A stretch of DNA of 64,000 nucleotides from Micromonospora cathayae (lineage in GTDB: Bacteria > Actinomycetota > Actinomycetes > Mycobacteriales > Micromonosporaceae), in contig NZ_CP118615.1 of NCBI RefSeq assembly GCF_028993575.1, forward strand, positions 1,798,001 to 1,862,000, in the 5' to 3' direction. The translations under genes and the position numbers were made by a program. This document shows positions 31,170-40,563 of the stretch, one piece after another. How positions within the stretch are numbered: the first letter of the stretch is position 1; each line of letters begins with the position of its first letter. The notes below the pieces were generated by a model. That model ran no database searches and was not told the DNA's origin. It saw nothing but the letters and a program-made list of their open reading frames with translations.

Positions 31170-32172
31170 TGGTGCTGACCAGCACCTTCCCGACCACCGC
31201 GTTCTCCACGGCGGTGTGCGCCGCCGCCGTCGCGGCCAGCGGATGGTGGTGCAGCGGCAGGCCCGCCGCCTCGCCCACCCGTACGTGCCCCTGCGCCACC
31301 GCCGCCGACACGTCCTCGATCGCCCGACCTTTCGCCGGCCACGGCATGGTGTAGACCAGCACGAACTGCCACCGGGCGTTCGGCACCATCAGCGCCCGCA
31401 CCGGCAGCGTCACCTCCTCGCCACCGTCGTCGGCGTACACGGCGACCACCGCGCCCGGCCGCAGCATCCGTACGTCGGCGGCGGCGTTGCGGGCGGCGGA
31501 GACCTCCACCACGGTGTCCACCCCGTCGGGCGAGATCCGCCGGACCTCCTCGACCACGTCCTGCCGCCGGTAGTCGATCACATGGTCGGCGCCGGCCGCC
31601 GCCGCCAACTGCGCCTTCTCCGGGCTGCTGACCGTGGCGACCACCGTCGCGTCGGCCCACCGGGCCAGCTGCACCGCCGCGTTGCCCACCGCACCGGCCC
31701 CGCCCTGCACCAGCACCACCCGGCCGGTGAGCGCCCCGGCGTGCAGGGTGTCCGGCACGGTCTCCCCGACGGTCAGGCAGCGGTGCGCGGTCAGGAACGG
31801 TATGCCCAGGCAGGCTCCCAGGTCGAAGGAGGCGTCGCCGAGCGGCACCGCCTGCCGGGCCGGCACCACCGTGTACTCCGCAGCCGTCCCCCAGGGCCGC
31901 TGCCAGGCCGCCTCCCACACCCAGACCCGCTCGCCGATCAGCCGCCGGTCCAGCCCGGTGCCGACCGCCTCGACCACCCCCGCGCCGTCCTGCCCCGGCG
32001 TCTGCCACCCGGCCGGCAGCGGCCACTGCCGCCGGGCCTTCCAGTCGGTCGGGTTCACCCCGGCGACCGCGAGCCGTACCAGCACCTCACCCGGACCCGG
32101 CTCCGGGACCGGCCGGTCCACCACCGTCAGCACCGAGGGGTCGCCGTTGTGCTCGTACACGATCGCCTTCAT
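31159..32172 (-). CDS. NADPH:quinone oxidoreductase-like MDR enzyme
   Basis: A 337-aa medium-chain dehydrogenase/reductase without the structural or catalytic zinc cysteines, so of the quinone oxidoreductase/zeta-crystallin type. VLVRLAVAGVNPTDWK and GQDGAGVVEAVG are in the catalytic half; VLVQGGAGAVGNAAVQLARW is the NADPH-binding Rossmann motif. A soluble one- or two-electron reductase of quinones or enones. It is followed by a zinc-type alcohol dehydrogenase gene on the same strand, whose stop is ten bases upstream. Confidence 0.88.
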   Translation of the reverse strand: MKAIVYEHNGDPSVLTVVDRPVPEPGPGEVLVRLAVAGVNPTDWKARRQWPLPAGWQTPGQDGAGVVEAVGTGLDRRLIGERVWVWEAAWQRPWGTAAEYTVVPARQAVPLGDASFDLGACLGIPFLTAHRCLTVGETVPDTLHAGALTGRVVLVQGGAGAVGNAAVQLARWADATVVATVSSPEKAQLAAAAGADHVIDYRRQDVVEEVRRISPDGVDTVVEVSAARNAAADVRMLRPGAVVAVYADDGGEEVTLPVRALMVPNARWQFVLVYTMPWPAKGRAIEDVSAAVAQGHVRVGEAAGLPLHHHPLAATAAAHTAVENAVVGKVLVSTSGS

Positions 32173-32181
32173 CGTCTCTCC

Positions 32182-33318
<1,137 letters not shown>

Positions 33319-33359
33319 GACCTCGACCGTAGGCGGGCGGGCCGCCGTGCGCGGCGGGT

Positions 33360-34013
33360 TCAGCCGAGCCGGTCCACCACCTCCGGGGTGAGGTCCCCGA
33401 TCGCCGGCAGCACCACCGCCGCGAGGCGTTCGGCGTCCGGGTCCAGCGGGTACGCGCCGTGCGGCACCGCCACCACCCGCATCCCGGCCGCGGCGGCCGA
33501 GCGTACCCCGTTGGACGAGTCCTCCACCGCCACGCAGCGGGCCGGGTCCACCCCGAGCCGCCCGGCCACCGTCAGGTACACGTCGGGGGCGGGCTTGCCG
33601 TGCGCGGTCTCCTCGGTGGAGAGGGTCGCGCCGAACGCGTCGGTCAGCCCGGTGGCGGCCAGCGCCGCCGCGATCAGCCGGGTCGGCGACGAGCTGGCCA
33701 GCCCGAGCGGCCACCGCCCGGCCAGCCGGCGCACCACGTCCACCGCGCCGTCGATCACCGGCACCCGGTCGGCGTACCGGCGGGCCATCTCGTCGACCAC
33801 CTCGGCGGCGACCTGCCCGGCGGTCCGGTCCACGCCCAGCTCACCGCTGAGGTACCGGGCCCACTCGCCGGTGCTCATCCCCATCAGCCGGCGCTGGGTG
33901 TCCGGTTGCCAGTTGCCGCCGTGCGCCGCCACGTACGCCCGGCGGACCTCCTCCCAGACCGGCTCGGAGTCCACGATCACGCCGTCCAGGTCGAAGATCA
34001 CCGCGTCCGTCAT
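33360..34013 (-). CDS. HAD-superfamily phosphatase (beta-phosphoglucomutase-like)
   Basis: A 217-aa protein. Motif I is AVIFDLDGVIVDSEPVWEE (nucleophile Asp plus Asp+2), motif II GLASSSP, motif III the Lys in HGKPAPDVYL, and motif IV VEDSSNGVRSA. The helical cap lies at residues 18-80. It is of the subgroup that includes sugar-phosphate phosphatases and beta-phosphoglucomutase; the exact substrate is open. It lies three bases from the next gene upstream and is probably co-transcribed with it. Confidence 0.88.
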   Translation of the reverse strand: MTDAVIFDLDGVIVDSEPVWEEVRRAYVAAHGGNWQPDTQRRLMGMSTGEWARYLSGELGVDRTAGQVAAEVVDEMARRYADRVPVIDGAVDVVRRLAGRWPLGLASSSPTRLIAAALAATGLTDAFGATLSTEETAHGKPAPDVYLTVAGRLGVDPARCVAVEDSSNGVRSAAAAGMRVVAVPHGAYPLDPDAERLAAVVLPAIGDLTPEVVDRLG

Positions 34014-34016
34014 GTC

Positions 34017-34886
34017 TCACGCCTCCGTGAGCAGGGTCGGCAGGCCGATCGGGTTGCCCGGCGGGATGACGGTGTGGCAGCGACGGGCCAGCGGGTCCAG
34101 CAGTTCCCGCAGTCGCGCGACGCGTTCCGCGCCGAGGGCCCGCCACGGGTGGGCGGCGGCCGCGTCGGTGGCCTCCTCGACCGCCCGGAACCCGGCCCGG
34201 CCCGCCTCGGACGGCTTCCCCTCCGGGGTCAGCCAGCCCCGCCCGACCAGCCGGTCGCGGGCCGCGTGCCACTGCTCCTCGGTCCAGCCCCGGCCGGTCA
34301 GCATGATCGGGGCCATCCCGTCGGCGATCTTGAACGCCAGCGTCTCCACCGGGTCGAGGCCGGCGGCGACCAGCGCCGCGACGTGCCCGTCACCCCGGTG
34401 CTCGCGCAGCGTGGTGGCGGCCTGCCAGAGCCGGGCCAGCGGGTACTCGGCCAGGGCCAGGGCGGCGTTGGCCGCGCCGAGCACCCGGCCGCCCGGCTCG
34501 ACCGCCCCGGCGGCGGCCTCCAGCAGGTCGGCCGCCTCGACCAGGTGCTCCTCCGGCAGTTCGTAGGTCAGCTCGGCGAGCGCCTGGACCGCGCCGGTGA
34601 GCCGGGCCCGCAGCGCCTCCTCGGGGCTGGCGAGCTGCCAGACGGCCGGGAGGGCCCGCTCGACCATGGCCGGCGCGAAGCTGAAGAACGTGGCGACCAC
34701 CGGGGCGGGACCGGTCGCGCCCAGCGGGGCGGCCCGTCCGGCGAAGTACCCCCGCCAGTAGCCGCGCAGCCCGACCGCCTCGAAGGCGGCCCGGGCCCGG
34801 GGATGGAAGTAGGTGACCACGTGCAGCGGCTCGTAGTAGGTCCACAGCACCCGAGCGGTACGCCCCGCTTCGTCCTGGTTCGTCAC
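34017..34886 (-). CDS. SCO6745-like helical protein
   Basis: A 289-aa alpha-helical protein of the actinobacterial SCO6745 type (RTARVLWTYYEPLHVVTYF, YWRGYFAGRAAPLGA, FFSFAPAMVERALPAVWQLA, ending with the winged-helix-like WHAARDRLVGRGWLTPEG). The function of the family is not established; its last third resembles a MarR/HTH-like fold. GTG 34886 follows a GGAGGGG site. An out-of-frame ATG one base away is followed directly by TGA. It is probably co-transcribed with the HAD gene. Confidence 0.7.
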   Translation of the reverse strand: MTNQDEAGRTARVLWTYYEPLHVVTYFHPRARAAFEAVGLRGYWRGYFAGRAAPLGATGPAPVVATFFSFAPAMVERALPAVWQLASPEEALRARLTGAVQALAELTYELPEEHLVEAADLLEAAAGAVEPGGRVLGAANAALALAEYPLARLWQAATTLREHRGDGHVAALVAAGLDPVETLAFKIADGMAPIMLTGRGWTEEQWHAARDRLVGRGWLTPEGKPSEAGRAGFRAVEEATDAAAAHPWRALGAERVARLRELLDPLARRCHTVIPPGNPIGLPTLLTEA

Positions 34887-34965
34887 ATGCCCCTCCGTGT
34901 CCCGCGCGTCCCTGCCGGTGTCGATCCTGGTGGCGGCCGGCACCCGGCCGCCACCAGGAATTCGG

Positions 34966-35643
34966 TCACTGTGCGGCGAGGACGTCGACCACGAAGCGCA
35001 GCGGGCCGGCCGGACGACCACCGGCGGCGTTCTCGCCGTACGCCAGGTCGGCCGGGAGGTCGAGCTGGACCCGGCTGCCCACGTTCACCCCGACCAGGCC
35101 CTGGTCCCAACCCGGGATCACCTGACCGGCACCCACCTGGAAGGTGAACGGCTGGCCGGTCTTCCAGGAGGCGTCGAACTCCTCCCCGGTCTTGTAGAAC
35201 ACGCCGACGTAGTTGACCGTGATCTGCTGTCCGGCCTTGGTGGCCGGGCCGGTGCCCTTGATCAGCGGGGTGACGGTGAGCTTGGTCAGGTCACCCTCGC
35301 CCTTGGTCACCGTCGGCTTGGTGCCCAGCGCCGGGTCCGCGCCCTCGGGCAGCTGCGGGGCGCCGGGGGCGGGCGCGTCCGGCGCGTCCGGCGCGCCGGA
35401 CGTCGCCCCGGCCGACGGGGCGCTCGCCGTCTCCCCGACCGGCTCGTCGTCGTTGCCCCCGAAGACCAGGAACGCCGCCACGATCACGGCGACCACGGCC
35501 AGACCGGCGAGCGCCCCGAGCATCGACTGCCGGCGACGCTTCGCCTCGGCGGCCTTCTGGGCGGCCAGCTTGGCGGCCAGCCGCCGCTCCGACTTGCTCG
35601 CCGTGCTCTGGCCGGTGGACCGGCTCTCCGCGCGCTCACTCAC
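34966..35643 (-). CDS. Membrane-anchored FKBP-type peptidyl-prolyl isomerase
   Basis: A 225-aa protein. A basic cytoplasmic start (KLAAQKAAEAKRRRQS) and one membrane helix (ALAGLAVVAVIVAAFLVFGG) precede an Ala/Pro-rich linker. The FKBP domain over the last 110 residues shows QITVNYVGVFYKTGEEFDAS, QVIPGWDQGLVGVNVGSR and LDLPADLAYGE. It catalyses cis-trans isomerisation of prolyl bonds in exported proteins outside the membrane. GTG 35643 follows a GGGAG site. Many active-site aromatics are kept (Y, F, D, W), so it is probably active. Confidence 0.9.
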   Translation of the reverse strand: MSERAESRSTGQSTASKSERRLAAKLAAQKAAEAKRRRQSMLGALAGLAVVAVIVAAFLVFGGNDDEPVGETASAPSAGATSGAPDAPDAPAPGAPQLPEGADPALGTKPTVTKGEGDLTKLTVTPLIKGTGPATKAGQQITVNYVGVFYKTGEEFDASWKTGQPFTFQVGAGQVIPGWDQGLVGVNVGSRVQLDLPADLAYGENAAGGRPAGPLRFVVDVLAAQ

Positions 35644-35817
35644 GTCGTGAACTCCCTGTAGCGATGAAGGTGGGTCGGCGCCGGTGCCGGGCCGAGGTCG
35701 ACGCAAACGGTACCCGGATCGATGCCCCGCAGGCAGGGGGCGCGGACGGACGCCGGAGAAGGCGGGGTCCGGGTGCGTCGGGCGGTGGCGGCGGCCGGGG
35801 GCCGGTAGATTTCGGCC

Positions 35818-36210
35818 ATGGCGTTCCTCACCGCAGACGACATTGCCCTCCTGAACGAGCCGCAGCTGGCCCACGTGGCCACCGTCGAAGCCGACGGCAC
35901 CCCGCACGTCACCCCGGTGTGGGTGGACACGGACGGCGAACACATCATCTTCAACACCGCTCAGGGGCGGGTGAAGCACCGCAACATGGAGCGCAACCCG
36001 GTCGTCGGGATCTCGATCTCGGACCGGGCGAACGACTACCGCACCCTCTGGGTCAAGGGCACCGTCGAGATCACCGCCGAGGGTGCCGACGAGCACATCG
36101 ACAAGATGGCGAAGAAGTACCTCAACGAGGACAGCTACCCGTTCCGCAAGCCGAACGAGGTGCGCCTGATCGTCAGGGTCACCCCGACCCAGCGGCTCAA
36201 GCAGGGCTGA
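35818..36210 (+). CDS. PPOX-class F420-dependent oxidoreductase
   Basis: A 130-aa split-barrel flavin-type protein (pyridoxamine 5'-phosphate oxidase-like). The order LAHVATVEADGTPHVTPVWV, GRVKHRNMERNPVVGISI and YRTLWVKGTVEI matches the F420-binding actinobacterial branch, usually annotated TIGR03618/TIGR03666. It would reduce or oxidise a small molecule with deazaflavin F420; the substrate is unknown. It is divergent from the FKBP gene with 174 bases between and convergent with ku. Confidence 0.88.
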   Translation: MAFLTADDIALLNEPQLAHVATVEADGTPHVTPVWVDTDGEHIIFNTAQGRVKHRNMERNPVVGISISDRANDYRTLWVKGTVEITAEGADEHIDKMAKKYLNEDSYPFRKPNEVRLIVRVTPTQRLKQG

Positions 36211-36252
36211 GGCCGGCGGGAAGGCCAGGCCGAGGACGGCGAGAAGCCGGGA

Positions 36253-37293
36253 TCAGGCGGTCTTGCGGGCCGCCTTCTTCGGGGCGGCCTTCCTGGCCCC
36301 GGTCTTCTCCTCGGCGGCCTTCCCGGTGGTCTTCCCCGCCGGCTCGGCCTTCTTCGCGGCGGTCTTCTTCTCCGTGGTCTTCTTCGCGGTGGTCTTCTTG
36401 GCCGGAGCGGCGGCCTTCCCGGCCGCCTTCTTCGCCGGGGCGGCCGGCTTCTCCGCCGGGGTCTTCCGGGCCGACTTCGCCGCCGAGATCGGCGTCGGCT
36501 CGGCGGCCGACTCGCCCCGGGCGGCCTTGGCCCGCTCCACGGACGCCTTGAGCGCCGCCATCAGGTCCACCGCGGCGGCCGGGGCCTCCTCGACCTCCTC
36601 CGGCTGCACCACCTCGCGCCCCTCCACCTTGGCGTCGATGACCTCCTGCAACGCGGCCCGGTAGTCGTCGGTGAAGGCGTCCGGCTCGAACTCGCCGGCC
36701 ATCGAGTCGATCAGCGAACTCGCCATCGCCAGCTCCGGGGGGCGGACGGTGATGTCCTCGCCCAGGAAACCGAAGTCCGGTTTGCGTATCTCGTCCGGCC
36801 AGAGCATGGTGTTGAGCAGCAGCACACCCTCCCGGACCCGTAGCGTCGCCAGCTGCTCCCGCTGGCGCAGCGCGATCTTCACGATCGCCACCCGCTCGGA
36901 GTCGACCAGCGCGTCCCGCAGCAGCACGTACGGCTTGGTGGCGGTGCCCTCCGGCTCCAGGAAGTACGCCTTGTTGTAGAGGATCGGGTCGACCTGCTCG
37001 GCCGGCACGAACTCCAGCACGTCGATCGCGTGCGAGGTGCTCAGCGGCAGGTCGGCGAAGTCGGCGTCGGTGAGCACCACCATCTCGCCGCCGCCGATGT
37101 CGTACCCCTTGGCGATGTCGTCGTAGCTCACCTCCTCGCCACAGACCGAGCAGGTGCGCTTGTACCTGATCCGCCCGCCGTCCTCGCGGTGGACCTGGTG
37201 GAAGCGGATGTCCTTCTCCTCGGTTGCGGAGAAGAGCTTCACCGCGATCGAGACCAGGCCGAACGAGACGGCACCCTTCCAGATCGCCCGCAT
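36253..37293 (-). CDS. ku: NHEJ end-binding protein Ku
   Basis: A 346-aa bacterial Ku. MRAIWKGAVSFGLVSIAVKL is the family opening. A zinc-like CSVCGEE segment, the core LPLSTSHAIDVLEFVPAEQ and KAYFLEPEGTATKPYVLLRD form the ring that binds DNA ends. From about residue 255 the protein is a long Lys/Ala/Pro tail (KKAA repeats), as in mycobacterial and streptomycete Ku, where such tails aid DNA binding. It works with the divergent LigD genes in non-homologous end joining. Confidence 0.95.
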   Translation of the reverse strand: MRAIWKGAVSFGLVSIAVKLFSATEEKDIRFHQVHREDGGRIRYKRTCSVCGEEVSYDDIAKGYDIGGGEMVVLTDADFADLPLSTSHAIDVLEFVPAEQVDPILYNKAYFLEPEGTATKPYVLLRDALVDSERVAIVKIALRQREQLATLRVREGVLLLNTMLWPDEIRKPDFGFLGEDITVRPPELAMASSLIDSMAGEFEPDAFTDDYRAALQEVIDAKVEGREVVQPEEVEEAPAAAVDLMAALKASVERAKAARGESAAEPTPISAAKSARKTPAEKPAAPAKKAAGKAAAPAKKTTAKKTTEKKTAAKKAEPAGKTTGKAAEEKTGARKAAPKKAARKTA

Positions 37294-37367
37294 TGTCGAG
37301 CTCCTCTCCCCGGTTCTGACCAGGATCCCAAATGATCGAAGGTCACGCGAGGTGTTCGATTGCCAAC

Positions 37368-37373
37368 TACAGT
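37368..37373 (+). promoter_or_regulatory. -10 element for leaderless ligD ligase transcript
   Basis: TACAGT ends seven bases before GTG 37381, for which no ribosome site exists. The expected transcript start coincides with the start codon. Confidence 0.5.
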
Positions 37374-37380
37374 CGCAGAT

Positions 37381-38328
37381 GTGCCCGGCGCCCCGCTCAA
37401 GCCGATGCTCGCCACGACCGGGCCGCTACCCGCCGGCCCGGACTGGACGTACGAGTTCAAATGGGACGGAGTGCGCGCGCTGGCGGACATCTCCCGGGGC
37501 CAGCAGCGTCTCTACGCCCGGTCCGGTGTGGAGATCACCGCCGCGTACCCGGAACTGGCGACCCTGCACGACCAGGTCGGCGACGACGTGCTCCTCGACG
37601 GCGAGGTGGTGCTCTACGGCGCGTCCGGTCAGCCGTCGTTCACCGCCCTGGCCGAGCGGATGCACGTCCGGGACCGTAACCGGGCGGCCCGGCTGGCGGC
37701 GGTCGCCCCGGTGACGTACATGATCTTCGACGTGCTGCGGCTGCGCGGCCAGGACCTGACCGGCCGGCCGTACGCGCAGCGGCGGGCCGCCCTGGAGGCG
37801 CTGAACCTCGGCGCGGCCCGGTGGGCGGTGCCGCCGAGCTTCCCGGACGGACCGGCCACCTACGAGGCGGCCGGCGAACACGGCCTGGAAGGGGTGCTCG
37901 CCAAGCGGACCGGCTCGCCGTACCGGCCGGGCGTGCGCTCGCCGGACTGGGTGAAGGTCAAGCTGGAGGTGACCGGCGACTTCCTGGTCGGCGGCTGGCG
38001 ACCCGGGGTACGCAAGCTCGGTGGGCTGCTGGTCGGCGTGCCCCGCCCGGACGGCCGGCTGGCCTTCCGGGGCCGGGTCGGTGGCGGGATCGGCGCGGCC
38101 CTGGAACGGGCGCTGCTGGCCGAACTGGAACCCCTGCGCGCCACCGGCTCCCCGTTCGCCCCCGGCCAGGTGCCCCGGGACGACGCCCGGGGCGCGGTCT
38201 GGGTGACCCCACGGGTGGTGGTCGAGGTGAAGTACAGCCAGCGCACCCCGGACGGTCGGCTGCGCTTCCCGAGGGTACTGCGACTGCGACCGGACAAACC
38301 CCCCGAGGAGGTCGAGGATGCCGGCTGA
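37381..38328 (+). CDS. ligD: ATP-dependent DNA ligase, LigD ligase-domain protein
   Basis: A 315-aa stand-alone ligase domain of the LigD type. EFKWDGVRAL carries the AMP-binding Lys27, followed by LLDGEVV and the EGVLAKRTGSPYRPG and WVKVKLE motifs. The OB-fold half contains VEVKYSQRTPDGRLRFP, typical of LigD. It seals breaks held by Ku. The leaderless GTG 37381 is preferred over the TTG at 37360. The polymerase domain is coded separately in the next, overlapping gene, unlike the fused mycobacterial LigD. Confidence 0.93.
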   Translation: MPGAPLKPMLATTGPLPAGPDWTYEFKWDGVRALADISRGQQRLYARSGVEITAAYPELATLHDQVGDDVLLDGEVVLYGASGQPSFTALAERMHVRDRNRAARLAAVAPVTYMIFDVLRLRGQDLTGRPYAQRRAALEALNLGAARWAVPPSFPDGPATYEAAGEHGLEGVLAKRTGSPYRPGVRSPDWVKVKLEVTGDFLVGGWRPGVRKLGGLLVGVPRPDGRLAFRGRVGGGIGAALERALLAELEPLRATGSPFAPGQVPRDDARGAVWVTPRVVVEVKYSQRTPDGRLRFPRVLRLRPDKPPEEVEDAG

Positions 38329-39229
38329 ACGGCTGCGCGTGGAGGTCGAGGGACACGCCCTGGAGCTGTCGAACCTGGACAAGGTGCTCTATCCGCAGGC
38401 CGGCTTCACCAAGGGCGAGGTGATCGACTACTACACCCGGATCGCCCCGGTGCTCCTGCCGCACCTGCGGGACCGGGCGCTGACCCGGATCCGCTTCCCG
38501 AACGGGGTGGCCGACAAGTCGTTCTTCGAGAAGAACAAGCCGGCCGCCACCCCCGACTGGGTACGGGTGGAGACGCTGCCCGCCCCCGGCTCCACAAAGA
38601 ACCGGGAGACCATCGACTACGTGGTCGCCGACGACCTGCCCACCCTGGTCTGGCTGGCCAACCTCGCCGCGCTGGAACTGCACACTCCACAGTGGAAGAT
38701 CGGCGCGCACCCCGACATGCTCGTCGTCGACCTGGATCCCGGACCGCCCGCCGGGCTGCGCGAGTGCAGCCAGGTGGCGGTGCTGATGCGCGACCGGCTC
38801 GCCGACGACGGCCTGGACAGCTACCCGAAGACCTCCGGCAAGAAGGGCATGCAGCTCTGCTGCCCGGTGGCCGGCACCCAGTCCGCCGAGGTGGTCACCG
38901 ACTACGCGCACCGGATCGCCCGGGAGCTGGAACAGGCCCACCCGAGACTGGTCGTGTCGCGGATGGCGAAGAACCTGCGGCCCCGGAAGGTCTTCATCGA
39001 CTGGAGTCAGAACAACGCGGCGAAGACCACGGTCGCGCCGTACTCGCTGCGGGCGCAACCGGTGCCGTCCGTCTCCGCCCCGCTGACCTGGGAGGAGGTG
39101 GAGGCGGCCGCCGGCGACGGCGACGCCGTGCGTCCGTTCACCGCCGCCGAGGTGCTGGCCCGGGTCGACGAGTACGGCGACCTGCTCGCCCCACTGCTCG
39201 ACGGCGGCCCCGAGGTGCCCGTCCGGTAG
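38318..39229 (+). CDS. ligD: LigD polymerase-domain protein (NHEJ primase/polymerase)
   Basis: A 303-aa archaeo-eukaryotic primase-type polymerase. It has FTKGEVIDYYTRIAPVLLPH, the metal motif MLVVDLDPG, and the TSGKKGMQL and RMAKNLRPRKVFIDWSQNN segments of the LigD Pol domain. It fills gaps at DNA ends before ligation, preferring ribonucleotides in known members. It begins 11 bases before the ligase gene ends, so the two are coupled and replace the fused protein. The nuclease (PE) domain is not present in the window. Confidence 0.93.
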   Translation: MPAERLRVEVEGHALELSNLDKVLYPQAGFTKGEVIDYYTRIAPVLLPHLRDRALTRIRFPNGVADKSFFEKNKPAATPDWVRVETLPAPGSTKNRETIDYVVADDLPTLVWLANLAALELHTPQWKIGAHPDMLVVDLDPGPPAGLRECSQVAVLMRDRLADDGLDSYPKTSGKKGMQLCCPVAGTQSAEVVTDYAHRIARELEQAHPRLVVSRMAKNLRPRKVFIDWSQNNAAKTTVAPYSLRAQPVPSVSAPLTWEEVEAAAGDGDAVRPFTAAEVLARVDEYGDLLAPLLDGGPEVPVR

Positions 39230-39281
39230 GAACGCGGCGGGTGCCTGCTCCCGTCAGGGGGCGCGGCGTTGCCGGCTCCCG

Positions 39282-40331
39282 TCAGGGAGACGGCGGGTGC
39301 CAACGGACGGCCGCTGCGGCGGCGATGTCCCCGGCGTGCGCGAAACCGGCCAGCACCAGCAGGTCACCGGGGTGGGGCCGGCCCTGCCGGAGCGCCTCGG
39401 CCAGGGTGACCGGCACGGCCGCGCCGAAGAGGTTCCCGTACTCGTCGAAGGTGTCCGGGTGCCGGGCCGGGTCCAGCCCCAGCGCGTCCCGCCAGTGGCG
39501 CAGGAAGAGCCGGTTCGGCTGGTTGGTGACCAGCAGGTCGATCGCCGAGGTGGGTACGCCGAGCCGGGCGCAGAGCCGGCCGACCACCTCCGGCACCAGC
39601 GCGTTGCCCCGGTCGATGATGGTCCGGACCTTGTGCGGGGTGAACGCCACGTCGAGCTGACCGTGTCCCGGCTCCCAGTACCGCCGGTCCTCCAGCCGGA
39701 CCCCCATGTCGGCCGCGTACTCGCCGACGTTGCGGACCTCGACGTCCAGGATCGGGGACTCGTCACCGACCCGCAGGTAGCCGACCCCGCAGCCGTCCCC
39801 GGGTACCGAGGCGTGCGAGCGCCGGCGCACCTCGGACTGGGCGAACATCTGCCCGGCGGTGTTCTGCACGCAGCAGATCAGCGCGCTGCGGGCCTCGCCG
39901 GTCCGCAGGATCTGCCGGGCGGTCCGGAGCAGGTGCACGAAGGAGACGCAGCCCCCGTTGTGCAGGTCGAGGACCCAGCCCGGGTCCTGGCCGAGCCGGT
40001 GGGCCACCGCCGCGCCCGCCCCGGTCCACGGCAGGTCGGGCAGTTGGACGTTGGTGAGCAGGACGTCCACCGGCCCGTCCCCGCGGGCCGCCGCCCGTTC
40101 CAGGACCGGCCGGGCCGCCTTCTCGATCATGTCGACGGCGGTCTCGCCGGGGGCCACGTGCCGGCGGTGCCGGGGTGAGCGGAACATGGCGCTCGCCGAG
40201 AGCGCGTCGTCCTCCCCGCCGTAGAAGTCGGCGGTGACCAGTCGCTCCGGCAGGTAGCTGCCGACGTCGACCAGGCTCACCGGCAGGGGCCGGCCCGTCG
40301 GGTCCGGTACCGGTGCGGACAGCTCGCTCAT
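39282..40331 (-). CDS. KAS III-like ketosynthase with Cys-Asn-Asn triad
   Basis: A 349-aa thiolase-fold protein of the 3-oxoacyl-ACP synthase III type. Cys128 in LDLHNGGCVSFVHLL is the nucleophile, and GNLFGAAVPV gives the usual Asn300. The place of the HQAN motif reads TNQPN, with Asn270 instead of the catalytic His. Without the His, decarboxylative condensation should be poor, so acyl transfer, thioester hydrolysis or a ligand-restricted reaction is more likely. ATG 40331 has GGAG upstream. No acyl carrier protein gene is adjacent. Confidence 0.82.
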   Translation of the reverse strand: MSELSAPVPDPTGRPLPVSLVDVGSYLPERLVTADFYGGEDDALSASAMFRSPRHRRHVAPGETAVDMIEKAARPVLERAAARGDGPVDVLLTNVQLPDLPWTGAGAAVAHRLGQDPGWVLDLHNGGCVSFVHLLRTARQILRTGEARSALICCVQNTAGQMFAQSEVRRRSHASVPGDGCGVGYLRVGDESPILDVEVRNVGEYAADMGVRLEDRRYWEPGHGQLDVAFTPHKVRTIIDRGNALVPEVVGRLCARLGVPTSAIDLLVTNQPNRLFLRHWRDALGLDPARHPDTFDEYGNLFGAAVPVTLAEALRQGRPHPGDLLVLAGFAHAGDIAAAAAVRWHPPSP

Positions 40332-40563
40332 GGGGTGCTCCTTCTGCGCTGCCGTCCGGTGTCGACGGGAGTCGACGGGCAAAGCGTCCGTTAATGATCT
40401 TTGTCATGACCCGCCCAGGCAATGGGACGCGAGTATCGCTCGGGACACACCGGGCGTGCGGCCATCGGGTGGTCGTTCGGGTGGGCCGGCCCGGCGCTGC
40501 CGGACCCACGACGAAGGGGACGTCCCGGATGACCGGAACGCCCCCTTGCCGAGGTGGAACGAG

